Assembly: GCF_947501905.1 (NCBI RefSeq)
Contig: NZ_CANMXL010000003.1
Location: forward strand, 372,001 to 436,000
Length of the DNA: 64,000 nt
Direction of reading: 5' to 3'
Origin: an uncultured Winogradskyella sp.
GTDB taxonomy: Bacteria; Bacteroidota; Bacteroidia; Flavobacteriales; Flavobacteriaceae
Of this stretch, positions 44,936 to 54,436 are shown one piece after another (the stretch's first letter is position 1; every line of letters begins with the position of its first letter). The translations under genes were made by a program, and so were the position numbers. The notes under the pieces were generated by a model. The model saw only the letters and a program-made list of their open reading frames with translations, made no database searches and was not told the origin of the DNA.

Positions 44936-47900
44936 ATGAAAAAAAATCTTTACTTTTTAGTAGCTGCTTTTTTCATGATTTCTACGTCGATTTTTGCACA
45001 AGAGCGAACATGTGCTGCGGCAGAGAATCTAGAATTGCAATTACAAAAAAATCCTAATCAAGCAGAAACTTTAGCTAGATTAGAAGAACGTACTAGACAA
45101 AGAGCAAACAATGATCCAAGTGTCCAAAGAATGGATGGGATTCTTTATGTGCCTGTTGTAGTTCATGTTGTATATAATACTCCTGAACAAAACATTAGTG
45201 ATGCACAAATTTTATCTCAAATAGATGTAATCTATAAGGATTTCAGAGGTTTGAATTCTGAATTTGCAGGTCTACAAGGGGGAGCTTGGCCTCAAGCTGC
45301 AGATATGGAGATAGAATTCTATTTGGCTCAAATCGATCCTGATGGCAACCCAACTAATGGTATTACAAGAACTCAGACAAGTCAAACATCTTTTGGTTTT
45401 GAAGAGACTATGAAGAGTACTGCTTTAGGAGGGAAAGATCCATGGGATACTTCTAAGTATTTTAACTTCTGGACAGTAAACTTTTCTGGAGGATTGTTAG
45501 GATTTGCTCAATTCCCAGGAGGAGATCCTTCTACAGATGGAATTGTTATGGGATATAACTTTTTTGGTTCTTCTGATGATGACGATGGAAGTTTTGTGTT
45601 AAGTGCTCCTTTTGATAAAGGTAGAACTACAACACACGAAATGGGTCACTTCTTTAACTTAAGACACATATGGGGAGATGGTCCTTGTGGTCAAGATGAT
45701 TTTGTTAGTGATACACCTGAGGCTGACTCTTCAAATGGTGGATGTCAAACAGGTTCTATGTCATGTGGTTCTGTTGATATGGTAGAAAATTATATGGATT
45801 ATAGTGATGATGCATGTATGGGACTCTTTACAGAAGGCCAGAAAAATAGAATGCGAGCTACACTAGAGCCAGGAGGCCCTCGTGATACCTTAGAGCAACC
45901 ACCTTTCCCGTTCATAGTTAGTGTAGACGCTGCAAGTCAAAATCAAGACGTTTGTACTACGGATTCTGCAACTATAGATTTAACCTATACATTGATAGAC
46001 CCATTATTTACAGACCCTGTTACATTTTCTGCTACAGGATTACCAGCAGGAGCTACTGCAACTTTTAGCCCTACGTCAGCAACAGCAGATGGAACAGCTA
46101 TTACTTTAACTATTGGTAATCTTGGAGGTGCAACTGTAGATACTTATGCAATTACTATAGAAGGAACTGATGGTAACGATGTTGTGCCAACGGCTTCAAC
46201 ATTAAATGTGTATGATACAAATTATGCTACTTTAACAGTTTCTGCTCCTGCAGATGGAGCAATTGATGCAAATCCAACGGCTACTTTAGAGTGGAGTGAA
46301 GATGCTAACGCAGCCGTATATGAAGTTGATATCGCAACTGACGCTGCTTTTACTAATATTGTTGCTTCAGGAGTTCCAGATAGACCAGAGTTTGAGGCGA
46401 TGCTTTCTTCTACAACACAATATTTCTGGAGAGTTAGATCTGTAAATCTTTGTGGAGAAGGTAGTTACACTACTGCTAGCTTTACAACTGGTAATATACA
46501 GTGCAATACTTTTGATGCAGTAGATGTACCTGTGGATATACCAGATGGTTTAGGATTTTTCGGTCCTCAAAATGGCCCTCCTGGAATTTCAACTATTGAT
46601 GTAATTAGTTCTACATCCATCACAGATGTAAACGTAACGATAGATATATCTCATGCTTGGGTTTCTGATTTGACACTTATTTTAACAGCGCCAGATGGTA
46701 CACAAGTTAATTTAGCTACTAATCTTGGAGGTGATGGAGATAATTATACGGGCACAATTTTTGACAGTGATGCACCTAATGCTATTGGAACTGGAGCACC
46801 CCCTTTTACTGGTACATTTGCTCCTGAAGGTGATTTGTCAACATTAAATGGAATGTTGGCTACAGGTACATGGACATTAACAGCATTAGATGCATTTAGT
46901 GCTGATGCAGGTATAATCAATAGCTGGTCTGTTGAAGTTTGTGGAGTTCCTTTACCTGATGCTGATGGAGATGGTATACCAGATGACACGGATAACTGCC
47001 CTGCTATTGTTAATACAGACCAATCAGATATAGACGGAGACAACTTAGGTGATCTTTGTGATGATGATATAGACGGAGATGGCGTATTAAATGTAGATGA
47101 TAACTGTCCTGATACTGCAAATGCAGATCAAGCAGATTTAGATAATAATGGTATTGGAGAAGCTTGTGATGAAATCTGTAATTTAGGACGTGCATCAGAC
47201 TTACCAATCTTTATTATTGATGAGCAAGATGAGCCACAAGTATATATATCTGAGATTTTTATTGAAGATAATTTTATTATCAATGATATAAATGTATCTG
47301 TGGATATTACACATTCATGGACCGGAGATTTACGTATTGCTTTAGTAAATCCTGCTGGAGACTTTATTCTATTATCTGACCAAATTGGAGGTAGTGGTGA
47401 CAACTATGAAAACACTGTTTTTGATGATCAGGCTCCAACACCAATTACTGGCGGTACCCCACCTTATTCTGGTGTGTTTAGTCCAGAGCAGCCATTATCA
47501 ACATTTAATGGTGAGTTCTCAAGAGGAACTTGGTTGTTAGGAGTTGTTGATTTTGCTGACGGAGACGGAGGAAGCTTTAATGACTGGACAATAGAAATCT
47601 GTGGTCTAAGAGATTTAACAGACTATGATGGTGATGGTGTATTAAATGAAGATGACAATTGTGTATTAGTATTTAACCCAGACCAAGCAGATAATGATGG
47701 TGATGGTGAAGGAGATGAATGTGATCCAGATGATGATAACGATGGTGTGCTTGATGTAAATGACAACTGTCAATTTACAGCTAATGCTGATCAAGCTAAT
47801 AACGATGGTGATGCTGAAGGTGACGTTTGTGATGACGATGATGATAATGACGGTATTTTAGACGTTGACGATAATTGTCCATTTACAGCTAATACTGATC

Positions 47901-48211
47901 AAGCGGATATTGATTTCAATGGGATTGGTGATGTTTGCGATGGATTAACAGCTAATGATGTGTTATCTCCAAATGGAGATTCAATTAATGATACATGGAC
48001 TATTATTAATATTGGAAGATTCCCAGGAACTTCAGTTCAGGTTTTTAACAGATGGGGTAATGAAGTATTCTCGTCTAACAATTACCAAAATAATTGGAAT
48101 GGTACTGGACCTGGAGGTAGAATATTGCCTGCGGGATCATATTACTATATCTTAGATCAAGGTGGAACTGGAGAAACAATCGTTAAAGGTTGGATGGCAA
48201 TCATCTTCTAG
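44936..48211 (+). CDS. Secreted M43 metalloprotease with T9SS type B tail
   Basis: 1091 residues. The signal peptide (about 1-22, ending IFAQ) is followed by a pappalysin-type M43 protease domain (about 65-320). The zinc motif is HEMGHFFNLRH (His234, Glu235, His238, His244) and the Met-turn region ENYMDYSDDACM is present. An Ig/fibronectin-like region lies at about 330-520. A first P/Homo B domain (about 525-680), thrombospondin type 3 calcium repeats, a second P domain and more calcium repeats follow. The C-terminus (about 1000-1091, SPNGDSINDTWTI...VFNRWGNEVF) is the gliding-motility-type CHU_C tail, a T9SS type B signal. It is made next to its PorP/SprF partner. Confidence 0.92.
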   Translation: MKKNLYFLVAAFFMISTSIFAQERTCAAAENLELQLQKNPNQAETLARLEERTRQRANNDPSVQRMDGILYVPVVVHVVYNTPEQNISDAQILSQIDVIYKDFRGLNSEFAGLQGGAWPQAADMEIEFYLAQIDPDGNPTNGITRTQTSQTSFGFEETMKSTALGGKDPWDTSKYFNFWTVNFSGGLLGFAQFPGGDPSTDGIVMGYNFFGSSDDDDGSFVLSAPFDKGRTTTHEMGHFFNLRHIWGDGPCGQDDFVSDTPEADSSNGGCQTGSMSCGSVDMVENYMDYSDDACMGLFTEGQKNRMRATLEPGGPRDTLEQPPFPFIVSVDAASQNQDVCTTDSATIDLTYTLIDPLFTDPVTFSATGLPAGATATFSPTSATADGTAITLTIGNLGGATVDTYAITIEGTDGNDVVPTASTLNVYDTNYATLTVSAPADGAIDANPTATLEWSEDANAAVYEVDIATDAAFTNIVASGVPDRPEFEAMLSSTTQYFWRVRSVNLCGEGSYTTASFTTGNIQCNTFDAVDVPVDIPDGLGFFGPQNGPPGISTIDVISSTSITDVNVTIDISHAWVSDLTLILTAPDGTQVNLATNLGGDGDNYTGTIFDSDAPNAIGTGAPPFTGTFAPEGDLSTLNGMLATGTWTLTALDAFSADAGIINSWSVEVCGVPLPDADGDGIPDDTDNCPAIVNTDQSDIDGDNLGDLCDDDIDGDGVLNVDDNCPDTANADQADLDNNGIGEACDEICNLGRASDLPIFIIDEQDEPQVYISEIFIEDNFIINDINVSVDITHSWTGDLRIALVNPAGDFILLSDQIGGSGDNYENTVFDDQAPTPITGGTPPYSGVFSPEQPLSTFNGEFSRGTWLLGVVDFADGDGGSFNDWTIEICGLRDLTDYDGDGVLNEDDNCVLVFNPDQADNDGDGEGDECDPDDDNDGVLDVNDNCQFTANADQANNDGDAEGDVCDDDDDNDGILDVDDNCPFTANTDQADIDFNGIGDVCDGLTANDVLSPNGDSINDTWTIINIGRFPGTSVQVFNRWGNEVFSSNNYQNNWNGTGPGGRILPAGSYYYILDQGGTGETIVKGWMAIIF
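46959..47945 (+). repeat. Thrombospondin type 3 calcium-binding repeat region inside the metalloprotease gene
   Basis: Two stretches of repeats (about 46960-47170 and 47625-47945) encode DxDxDGxxDxxDNC-type units, separated by the second P domain. The DNA is repetitive in both blocks, so the copy number could differ between strains or be misassembled. Confidence 0.7.
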
Positions 48212-48241
48212 GAAGCATATAAATTAATTTAAATCAATACA

Positions 48242-49162
48242 ATGAATTTTCTTAAAAACTCAATAAAAATCGGTGCACTGTTATTGTTTGGTAGTATATA
48301 TGCTCAACAACAGCCTAATTATGCACTATATAGATATACAATGAACGCTATCAACCCTGCTTATGCAGGGGCTGATGGTGTGTCAAGACTAACAGCTAAC
48401 TTTAGAAGTCAATGGGTTACCGTTGAAGATGCTCCTGAAACTCAGACATTATTCTTCGAGACATCCTTGAATGATAAAGTTGGTTTAGGATTAAGTATAA
48501 TTAATGATGATGTATTTGCTAATGAGAACACAACATTTGTGGTTGATTTCTCTTATAAATTACAATTAAATGAGAGCACAGATGTATTTCTTGGACTAAA
48601 AGGTGGGGGAAGTGTCTATAATTTCATAAATAGTGATTTAGCAAATCTTGCATTTCCTACCGATCCAGCAATTGGTAATATTGATAATGGATTTAGACCT
48701 ATTATTGGAGCTGGTGCTTATTTAGTGCATGACAAATACTTCCTATCATTATCAATTCCGTCTATATTATTAAATGATAGAATAGGTTTAAATGATAATG
48801 GTCAAGTTACCACTGTTAACGAAAAGACACATTTCTACTTATCAGGAGGATATAACTTTGACATATCAAGCGACTGGGAGTTTAGACCATCGGCTATGGT
48901 AAGAGCGGTTAGCGGATCTCCTGTATCAGCTGATTTAACAGCAGCATTTAGATATGACCAACGTCTTGAATTAGCTCCTATGTACAGAACTGATGGAGGT
49001 TGGGCAGGAACATTGATGTTTGGTCTTTCTGACTGGATGGATTTAGGATATGCTTATGAGGGATCATCAAGAGATGTTTTAAACGACGTAAATGATGGTA
49101 CTCATGAAATCTTAGTGCGTTTTACTTTTGGTAAGAACAAAGATAACTCTGAAGAAGAATAA
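48242..49162 (+). CDS. PorP/SprF-family T9SS partner protein
   Basis: 306 residues with a signal peptide (about 1-20, ending YAQQ). The N-terminus QPNYALYRYTMNAINPAYAGADG is the family hallmark and the rest is a beta-barrel-like outer-membrane protein. PorP/SprF proteins help export type B tailed T9SS substrates. It follows the type B metalloprotease by 30 bases and is the likely dedicated partner. No other T9SS core gene lies in the window. Confidence 0.93.
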   Translation: MNFLKNSIKIGALLLFGSIYAQQQPNYALYRYTMNAINPAYAGADGVSRLTANFRSQWVTVEDAPETQTLFFETSLNDKVGLGLSIINDDVFANENTTFVVDFSYKLQLNESTDVFLGLKGGGSVYNFINSDLANLAFPTDPAIGNIDNGFRPIIGAGAYLVHDKYFLSLSIPSILLNDRIGLNDNGQVTTVNEKTHFYLSGGYNFDISSDWEFRPSAMVRAVSGSPVSADLTAAFRYDQRLELAPMYRTDGGWAGTLMFGLSDWMDLGYAYEGSSRDVLNDVNDGTHEILVRFTFGKNKDNSEEE

Positions 49163-49196
49163 GAAGTAATAATTTAAGTTTACTACTTGTTTATAT

Positions 49197-49230
49197 AAAA
49201 GAGCCTCTCAAAATTTGAGAGGCTTTTTTA
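49197..49230. terminator. Bidirectional terminator after the PorP/SprF gene
   Basis: AGCCTCTCA / TGAGAGGCT arms with a T run, between convergent genes. It stops the metalloprotease-porP unit and overlaps the pth stop. Confidence 0.9.
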
Positions 49231-49845
49231 TTTTCCGTTATAATTATTCATAGTAATTTTTAATCCCGAGAGAACAAAAGAATCTATAATCTTAGTACTT
49301 AATTCTAACCTTTCTTTTAGCTGATTATTTTCTTCATCTGTCCAATTAGCTAATACATAATCAACTTGTCTTCCTTTTGAGAAATCATTGCTAATTCCAA
49401 ATCTAAACCTACTATACTTTGCGGTTTGTAATTTGTCTTGAGTATCTTTTAATCCATTATGACCACCGTCGCTTCCTTTTGCCTTTAACCTTAAAGTGCC
49501 AAATGGTAAATTAAGATCATCTGTTATAACTAATAAATTTTCTAATGGAATTTTTTCTTTTGCCATCCAATACTTAATGGCTTTTCCACTTAAATTCATA
49601 TAGGTACTAGGTTTCAAAAAAATTAGAGTACGTCCTTTTATTTTATGATAAGCCAAATCACCTAATTTATCTGTCTTAAACCCAAAATCATTAGAAGCAG
49701 AATAATAATCTAATATCTTAAAACCAATATTATGTCTTGTATTTTCATACTTCTCACCAATATTACCTAAGCCGACAATCAAAAACTTTTTCATGGGGTC
49801 AATGTTTTCTTTAGATTTAAATAAGCGTATTAAGCATTTAATCAT
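49228..49845 (-). CDS. pth: Peptidyl-tRNA hydrolase
   Basis: 205 residues from ATG 49845; ATG 49794 gives the classical N-terminus (MKKFLIVGLGNIG). Short basic or hydrophobic N-terminal extensions are common in flavobacterial Pth, so either start is possible. The active-site His is in NTRHNIGF, and the Asn and Asp positions are in STYMNLSG and TDDLNLPFG. It recycles peptidyl-tRNAs released from ribosomes. It shares direction with rplY and prs. Confidence 0.95.
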   Translation of the reverse strand: MIKCLIRLFKSKENIDPMKKFLIVGLGNIGEKYENTRHNIGFKILDYYSASNDFGFKTDKLGDLAYHKIKGRTLIFLKPSTYMNLSGKAIKYWMAKEKIPLENLLVITDDLNLPFGTLRLKAKGSDGGHNGLKDTQDKLQTAKYSRFRFGISNDFSKGRQVDYVLANWTDEENNQLKERLELSTKIIDSFVLSGLKITMNNYNGK

Positions 49846-49863
49846 AGAATCTATATTTTCTCA

Positions 49864-49899
49864 AAAATAAAAAAGCATTCTGAAATACAGAATGCTTTT
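49864..49899 (-). terminator. rplY terminator
   Basis: Twelve-base arms AAAAGCATTCTG / CAGAATGCTTTT with a five-base loop. The A run on the plus side becomes a T run on the minus strand. It lies between rplY and pth, so pth is probably transcribed separately or by read-through. Confidence 0.85.
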
Positions 49900-49924
49900 A
49901 GCTTATATGAAGAAATAGTTTTGC

Positions 49925-50572
49925 CTATTCTTGTGCTGCTTCCGTAGCTGGTGCATCTGCTGTTCCTTCTACTCCTTCTGTTGCTTCTGCTCCTTCTTCT
50001 TCCTCCTCTTCCTCATCAACAACAGCTAGTCTACTACGTCTTACTTGACACACTACAGTATTATCTGGGTGTAAAAGTTTGTAAGCGTCATTTTGAAGCT
50101 CAGTGATGTATAATTTGCTTCCAATTTTAAGAGGCGTAATATCAATCTCAATAAAGTCTGGAAGATTAGAAGGGATTGCTTTTACTCTTAATTTACGGTA
50201 AGGTCTTCTTAAGTTACCACCGTTTAAAACACCTTTAGAAGTACCCGTAACACGTACTGGAATATTCATGGTAATTTCTTTATCATCAAAGATTTGATAG
50301 AAATCCACGTGAATAATTCTATCAGTCACAGGGTGAAACTGAATGTCTTGCATAATTGCGTTGACTGTTTCGCCATTATCTAAGGCAATCACAACTGTAT
50401 GCGCATCTGGAGTGTATACAAGTTTAGAGAATGCCAATTCTGGTGCAGAGAAATGCAATGGCTTATCTCCTCCGTATACTACGCAAGGAACCTGACCAGC
50501 ATTACGTAAGGCTTTAGTTGATTTTTTGCCTACGCTTTCTCTTTGAGATCCATTAATTGTAATTGATTTCAT
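49925..50572 (-). CDS. rplY: Ribosomal protein bL25 (Ctc type)
   Basis: 215 residues. The N-terminal bL25 domain ([23 protein letters not shown]...) and the C-terminal TL5-type beta domain ([21 protein letters not shown]) give the long Ctc form. The tail (about 180-215) is a low-complexity Glu/Ala/Thr run. It binds 5S rRNA. A TACATTTG box lies upstream inside an inverted repeat. Confidence 0.95.
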   Translation of the reverse strand: MKSITINGSQRESVGKKSTKALRNAGQVPCVVYGGDKPLHFSAPELAFSKLVYTPDAHTVVIALDNGETVNAIMQDIQFHPVTDRIIHVDFYQIFDDKEITMNIPVRVTGTSKGVLNGGNLRRPYRKLRVKAIPSNLPDFIEIDITPLKIGSKLYITELQNDAYKLLHPDNTVVCQVRRSRLAVVDEEEEEEEGAEATEGVEGTADAPATEAAQE

Positions 50573-50580
50573 TTTAAAAG

Positions 50581-50643
50581 TTTAATTTAATATTATTAAT
50601 TACCTCATTTTGAGGGCTGCAAATGTAGTAATATTAAATTAAA
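50581..50643 (-). promoter_or_regulatory. rplY control region: 15-base inverted repeat around a -7 box
   Basis: TTTAATTTAATATTA (50581-50595) and TAATATTAAATTAAA (50629-50643) are perfect complements. Between them are a small hairpin CCTCA-TTT-TGAGG (50603-50615) and, on the minus strand, TACATTTG (50620-50627), a Bacteroidetes -7 box. No clear -33 TTTG was seen. Confidence 0.5.
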
Positions 50644-50715
50644 ATTCTATGACATAAGCACTCTTTTTTAATAAGCCTTATGTATTGAAAATAAATGCAA
50701 TAAAAAGGAGTACAG

Positions 50716-51657
50716 TTACATTACAAATTTAGAGCTAATAGACTTATTCTGATGCACATTTTGCATGACTTCAGCAAACAAGTCTGAGCAACTTAAAACA
50801 TGAATTTTACTGCTTTCCTTGGTAAGAGCAATCGAATCAGTAACTATCAGCTCTTCTAATTTTGAATTTTCTAATTTTTCATAAGCACTTCCAGATAATA
50901 TTGGATGTGTACAAATAGCTCTTACACTTAACGCACCACGCTCCATCATTAAATCTGCAGCTTTGGTTAGTGTGCCTGCAGTATCAACCATATCATCAAC
51001 TAAAACTACATTTTTTCCAGTAACATCACCTATTAATTCCATATGTGAAATAACGTTAGCCTTAGCCCGTTGTTTGTAACAAATAACTACATCGCTTTCT
51101 AAGGCTTTTGAGTACGCATAGGCACGTTTAGAGCCTCCCATATCAGGAGACGCAATGGTTAAATGATCTAGGTTCAATGATTTTAGATAAGGTAAAAATA
51201 TAGTAGAAGCAAAAAGGTGATCTACAGGTTTTTCAAAGAATCCTTGTATTTGATCCGCATGAAGATCCATAGTTATAATTCTAGTAGCGCCAGCAGCTTC
51301 TAACATTTTTGCAACTAATTTTGCTGCAATTGGAACCCTAGGTTTGTCTTTTCTATCTTGTCTAGCCCAACCGAAATATGGCAATACTGCTGTAACATGT
51401 CTTGCCGAAGCACGTTTAGCTGCGTCAATCATTAGTAACATTTCCATTAAATTCTCTGGTCCAGGATTTGTGGAGCCTATTATGAAAATTCGAGTACCTC
51501 TTATAGATTCTTCATAAGATGGTTGAAATTCTCCATCGCTATATCTAGATGTGATAACGTTGCCAAGTTTTACGCCATAGGCATTAGCAATTTTTTCGGC
51601 TAGATATTTGCTTTGAGAACAAGTAAAAATCTTAGCTTCAGTTAAGTCGTAAGGCAT
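50716..51657 (-). CDS. prs: Ribose-phosphate pyrophosphokinase
   Basis: 313 residues. Features include FGWARQDRKDKPRVPIAAKLVA (substrate and metal loop), the PRPP loop VLVDDMVDTAGTL (about 219-231) and GALSVRAICTHPILSG. It makes PRPP from ribose 5-phosphate and ATP for nucleotide, His and Trp synthesis. It has a consensus promoter and no operon partner immediately upstream. Confidence 0.97.
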   Translation of the reverse strand: MPYDLTEAKIFTCSQSKYLAEKIANAYGVKLGNVITSRYSDGEFQPSYEESIRGTRIFIIGSTNPGPENLMEMLLMIDAAKRASARHVTAVLPYFGWARQDRKDKPRVPIAAKLVAKMLEAAGATRIITMDLHADQIQGFFEKPVDHLFASTIFLPYLKSLNLDHLTIASPDMGGSKRAYAYSKALESDVVICYKQRAKANVISHMELIGDVTGKNVVLVDDMVDTAGTLTKAADLMMERGALSVRAICTHPILSGSAYEKLENSKLEELIVTDSIALTKESSKIHVLSCSDLFAEVMQNVHQNKSISSKFVM

Positions 51658-51704
51658 TTTTAGTGTTGTATTATGTTAGTTTGTTGTAGTTGTAAAAATA
51701 TGCT

Positions 51705-51733
51705 CAAAGTTAGAAAAATATTTACCTAGCAAA
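51705..51733 (-). promoter_or_regulatory. prs promoter
   Basis: On the minus strand TTTG (51730-51733), a 17-base spacer and TAACTTTG (51705-51712) match the Bacteroidetes consensus. It lies 48 bases before the prs ATG. Confidence 0.65.
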
Positions 51734-51758
51734 AAACATAAAACCTAGTATTTTTTAA

Positions 51759-51788
51759 TTGATTAGCAGAAATAATTTTTTATTTTTG
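51759..51788 (+). promoter_or_regulatory. Promoter of tRNA-Leu
   Basis: TTG (51759-51761), a 19-base spacer and TATTTTTG (51781-51788) match the consensus. The tRNA begins 17 bases later. Confidence 0.7.
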
Positions 51789-51804
51789 CCAATCCAAATT
51801 CAAT

Positions 51805-51886
51805 GCTCAAGTGGCGGAATTGGTAGACGCGTCGGATTCAAAATCCGATTTCTTCGGAAGTGTGGGTTCGATTCCCACCTTGAGTA
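51805..51886 (+). tRNA. tRNA-Leu (anticodon CAA)
   Basis: 82 bases. The acceptor stem GCTCAAG pairs with CTTGAGT (one G-U pair). The D-arm contains GGTAGACGC. The anticodon stem is TCGGA/TCCGA with loop TTCAAAA, giving CAA. A long variable arm of the leucine type contains TTCTTCGGAAG, and the T-loop is GGTTCGATTCC. The 3' CCA is not encoded. It reads UUG codons. Confidence 0.96.
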
Positions 51887-51890
51887 CACT

Positions 51891-51928
51891 AAAAGGCAGA
51901 ACTAAATCATATTAGTTTTGCTTTTTTT
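51891..51928 (+). terminator. tRNA-Leu terminator
   Basis: The 15-base arms AAAAGGCAGAACTAA and TTAGTTTTGCTTTTT (two G-U pairs) enclose a six-base loop and run into a T tract. It lies 4 bases after the tRNA. Confidence 0.8.
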
Positions 51929-51948
51929 GATTTATATTAGCCTTTGTA

Positions 51949-53778
51949 ATGAAAAGGTTTATTGTGTTTTTTTATGTTGTTTTTGTTTGTGTCAATTTAA
52001 ACGGACAACAGTTTACAGATGTGACTTCTACAAAAGGAATTGAAAGTGTTATAACAATGCCGGATTTATTTGGTAGTGGAGTATCTATAGCTGATTTTGA
52101 CAAAGATGGAGACCTTGATTTTTTTGTTGGTACAGAGTTTGGTTTAACCAATCAACTTTATCAAAACAACGGTAGTGGTACTTTTCAAAACGTAGCTTCA
52201 ACTCTTGGAATTACTTCTACCTATAGGAATAGGGCTTCCCTCTGGTTTGATTACAATGGAGATGGACTATTAGATTTAGCCTTATTAGGTGATTGTTTAG
52301 GAATAGATAGTTCATGTACAAATAGAGTTGAGCTGTTTTTGTATCAGCAAACTAGTAGTGGAAGTTTCATAGAAATTACGGATTCAGATTTAGATTTTGG
52401 AGATAGATATAACATATTAAATGTTGCAGACCCTGTAGTTGGAGGTATAGCCGCAGGAGATATTAATAATGATGGTTGGCTTGATTTATTGATAACAACT
52501 TGGGGGAGAATGTTTGAGGGCGCTAAAATGTCATTGTTTTTGAATGATGGTGATGGTACTTTTTCTGATATAACTGTTTCTAGCAATCTTGGAGAAAACG
52601 CTCGTTCTAGATACCAACCCTTATTTCATGATTTTAACGATGATGGAAACATAGATATTTATATAAATATAGATTTTACCGAAAATGAATTTTGGTTAAA
52701 TAATGGCGATAATACCTTCCAAGAAATTGGAGCTTCCATCTCAGCAAATAATGCTTTTAATGAAATGGGAATGGCAGTTGGAGATTATGATAACGATGGC
52801 GACTTTGATTTGTATTCGACAAATATTTCAAGAGTTGAAGACGGAGTTCTTAGACACAATATTTTTTTAAAAAATAATTGGGTTGAAACCAATACTTTAG
52901 GATTCACAGAAATATCAAACAATACGGGAATAAGTGTGGGTAATAGTGGTTGGGACTGGGGAACAACTTTTTTCGATGCTAATAATGATGGTTTTGTTGA
53001 TTTAGCAACTACAAATGGTTGGGGGCAAAACTGGAGTGCAGATCAATCTAGATTATGGTTAAATTTAGATGGAATTTTATTTAATGACATTTCTGCTTCT
53101 GCCAACTTTGATGATACGTGGGATGCAACTACTCTGTTAGCCTTTGACATGGATAGAGATGGGGATTTAGATTTACTTCAATCGATGAAAGAAAATGGGA
53201 ATGAAAATAACTTAGTAAGGCTATATCAAAGCAATTACTCGACAACAATAAATTCAAATAATTATCTAGTTGTAAAACCTAGGATGAATGGTAATAATCA
53301 TTTTGCAATAGGAGCAGTTGTTAAAATAACTTATGACAGTGGTACTACAGGTATGCGACTAATAACAGCTGGCACTAGCTTTTATGGACAAGAACCAGCG
53401 GAAGCGTTTTTTGGTCTAGCAGATAACTTAATTGTAGATGAAGTAAGAATTGAATGGCCTGATAATACAGTGACAGTAGTAGACGATATTGCAGCCAACC
53501 AAGTTGTAACAATTACTAATGACAATGTTCTTAGTCAAGAAGAACCTATAATAGAAAAGGTATTGATTTATCCAAACCCAACAAAAGACATACTAAATAT
53601 TGAAACCAATTTTGAACTTAAAGAAGTAGAGATTTTTAACGTATTAGGTCAAAAAGTTTTAATGGATTTCAACAATAAAAAAGTTAATGTTTCATCTCTT
53701 ATTTCCGGAACATATTTTTTAAAAATCAATGATACTTCTGATTCGGTAACTCAAACCATTCGTTTTATAAAAAGATAA
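51949..53778 (+). CDS. FG-GAP/ASPIC repeat surface protein with T9SS type A tail
   Basis: 609 residues. A signal peptide (about 1-18) precedes several VCBS/FG-GAP calcium-binding blades over about 25-420 (DFDKDGDLDFFVG, DINNDGWLDLLITT, DNDGDFDLY), a seven-bladed propeller pattern. An ASPIC/UnbV-type domain follows (about 435-525, HFAIGAVVKITYDSG, EVRIEWPDNT). The C-terminus (about 540-609, LIYPNPTKDILNIET...LISGTYFLKI) is the T9SS type A sorting tail. It is likely a secreted or surface adhesin-like protein. Confidence 0.88.
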   Translation: MKRFIVFFYVVFVCVNLNGQQFTDVTSTKGIESVITMPDLFGSGVSIADFDKDGDLDFFVGTEFGLTNQLYQNNGSGTFQNVASTLGITSTYRNRASLWFDYNGDGLLDLALLGDCLGIDSSCTNRVELFLYQQTSSGSFIEITDSDLDFGDRYNILNVADPVVGGIAAGDINNDGWLDLLITTWGRMFEGAKMSLFLNDGDGTFSDITVSSNLGENARSRYQPLFHDFNDDGNIDIYINIDFTENEFWLNNGDNTFQEIGASISANNAFNEMGMAVGDYDNDGDFDLYSTNISRVEDGVLRHNIFLKNNWVETNTLGFTEISNNTGISVGNSGWDWGTTFFDANNDGFVDLATTNGWGQNWSADQSRLWLNLDGILFNDISASANFDDTWDATTLLAFDMDRDGDLDLLQSMKENGNENNLVRLYQSNYSTTINSNNYLVVKPRMNGNNHFAIGAVVKITYDSGTTGMRLITAGTSFYGQEPAEAFFGLADNLIVDEVRIEWPDNTVTVVDDIAANQVVTITNDNVLSQEEPIIEKVLIYPNPTKDILNIETNFELKEVEIFNVLGQKVLMDFNNKKVNVSSLISGTYFLKINDTSDSVTQTIRFIKR

Positions 53779-53814
53779 AATTAACTTAGACATAAATTTA
53801 TAATTCCCCCCAAT

Positions 53815-54399
53815 ATGGATCAATTCTGGTTTAATGTAAAATATGGTCTTAATCATGTTTTAGACATCAATGGTTATGATCATGTACTGTTTTTAATGGT
53901 TCTCGCTGTTCCCTATCTTTTTAAAGATTGGAAACGGGTACTACTTTTAGTGTCCCTTTTTACTTTAGGGCACACTTTATCATTGGTTTTGGCAGCTTAT
54001 GACTATGTTTCAATAAATGGAAAAACTGTAGAGTTTCTAATACCAATTACCATAATAATCGCAGCAATTTACAATGTCTTTACTGCTGGTAAAAAGAAAG
54101 AAAGCACAAAAATTTCGGTACTTTTCTTAACAGCCTTGGCCTTTGGGATAATCCACGGTTTAGGTTTTGCACGAGAGTTTGCAATGGTCTTTGGTGATGC
54201 CGAAAATAAACCTTTAGCATTATTAGAATTTGCTTTAGGGATTGAGTTGGCACAGATTATTATTGTTTTCGTAATTCTCTTTTTGGGCTTCTTATGCCAA
54301 ACTATTTTTAGAGTCTCAAAGCGAGATTGGGCGCTTGTCGTTTCATCAATTGTTATTGGTTTAGTTATCCCAATACTTTTGGCTAATAATATATTTTAA
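53815..54399 (+). CDS. HupE/UreJ-family membrane protein
   Basis: 194 residues with about six membrane helices. The N-terminal NVKYGLNHVLDINGYDHVLFLMVL and HGLGFAREFA carry the histidine-rich motifs of HupE/UreJ metal permeases. These are thought to import nickel or another metal. No hydrogenase or urease gene is in the window, so the metal is unknown. Confidence 0.85.
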   Translation: MDQFWFNVKYGLNHVLDINGYDHVLFLMVLAVPYLFKDWKRVLLLVSLFTLGHTLSLVLAAYDYVSINGKTVEFLIPITIIIAAIYNVFTAGKKKESTKISVLFLTALAFGIIHGLGFAREFAMVFGDAENKPLALLEFALGIELAQIIIVFVILFLGFLCQTIFRVSKRDWALVVSSIVIGLVIPILLANNIF

Positions 54400-54436
54400 G
54401 CGTCTTAAAGTTTTGTAAAACTTTAACTACAAGGCA

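Noticed and set aside
46744..47403. Minus-strand frames opposite the metalloprotease
   Set aside because: They are antisense products of the calcium-repeat and P-domain DNA and lack any start context.
54405..54426. 22-base palindrome after the HupE-like gene as a terminator
   Set aside because: The stem is AT-only with a two-base centre and no T run. It shares the word AAAACTTTAAC with 8799-8810, which is too short and AT-rich to mean much.
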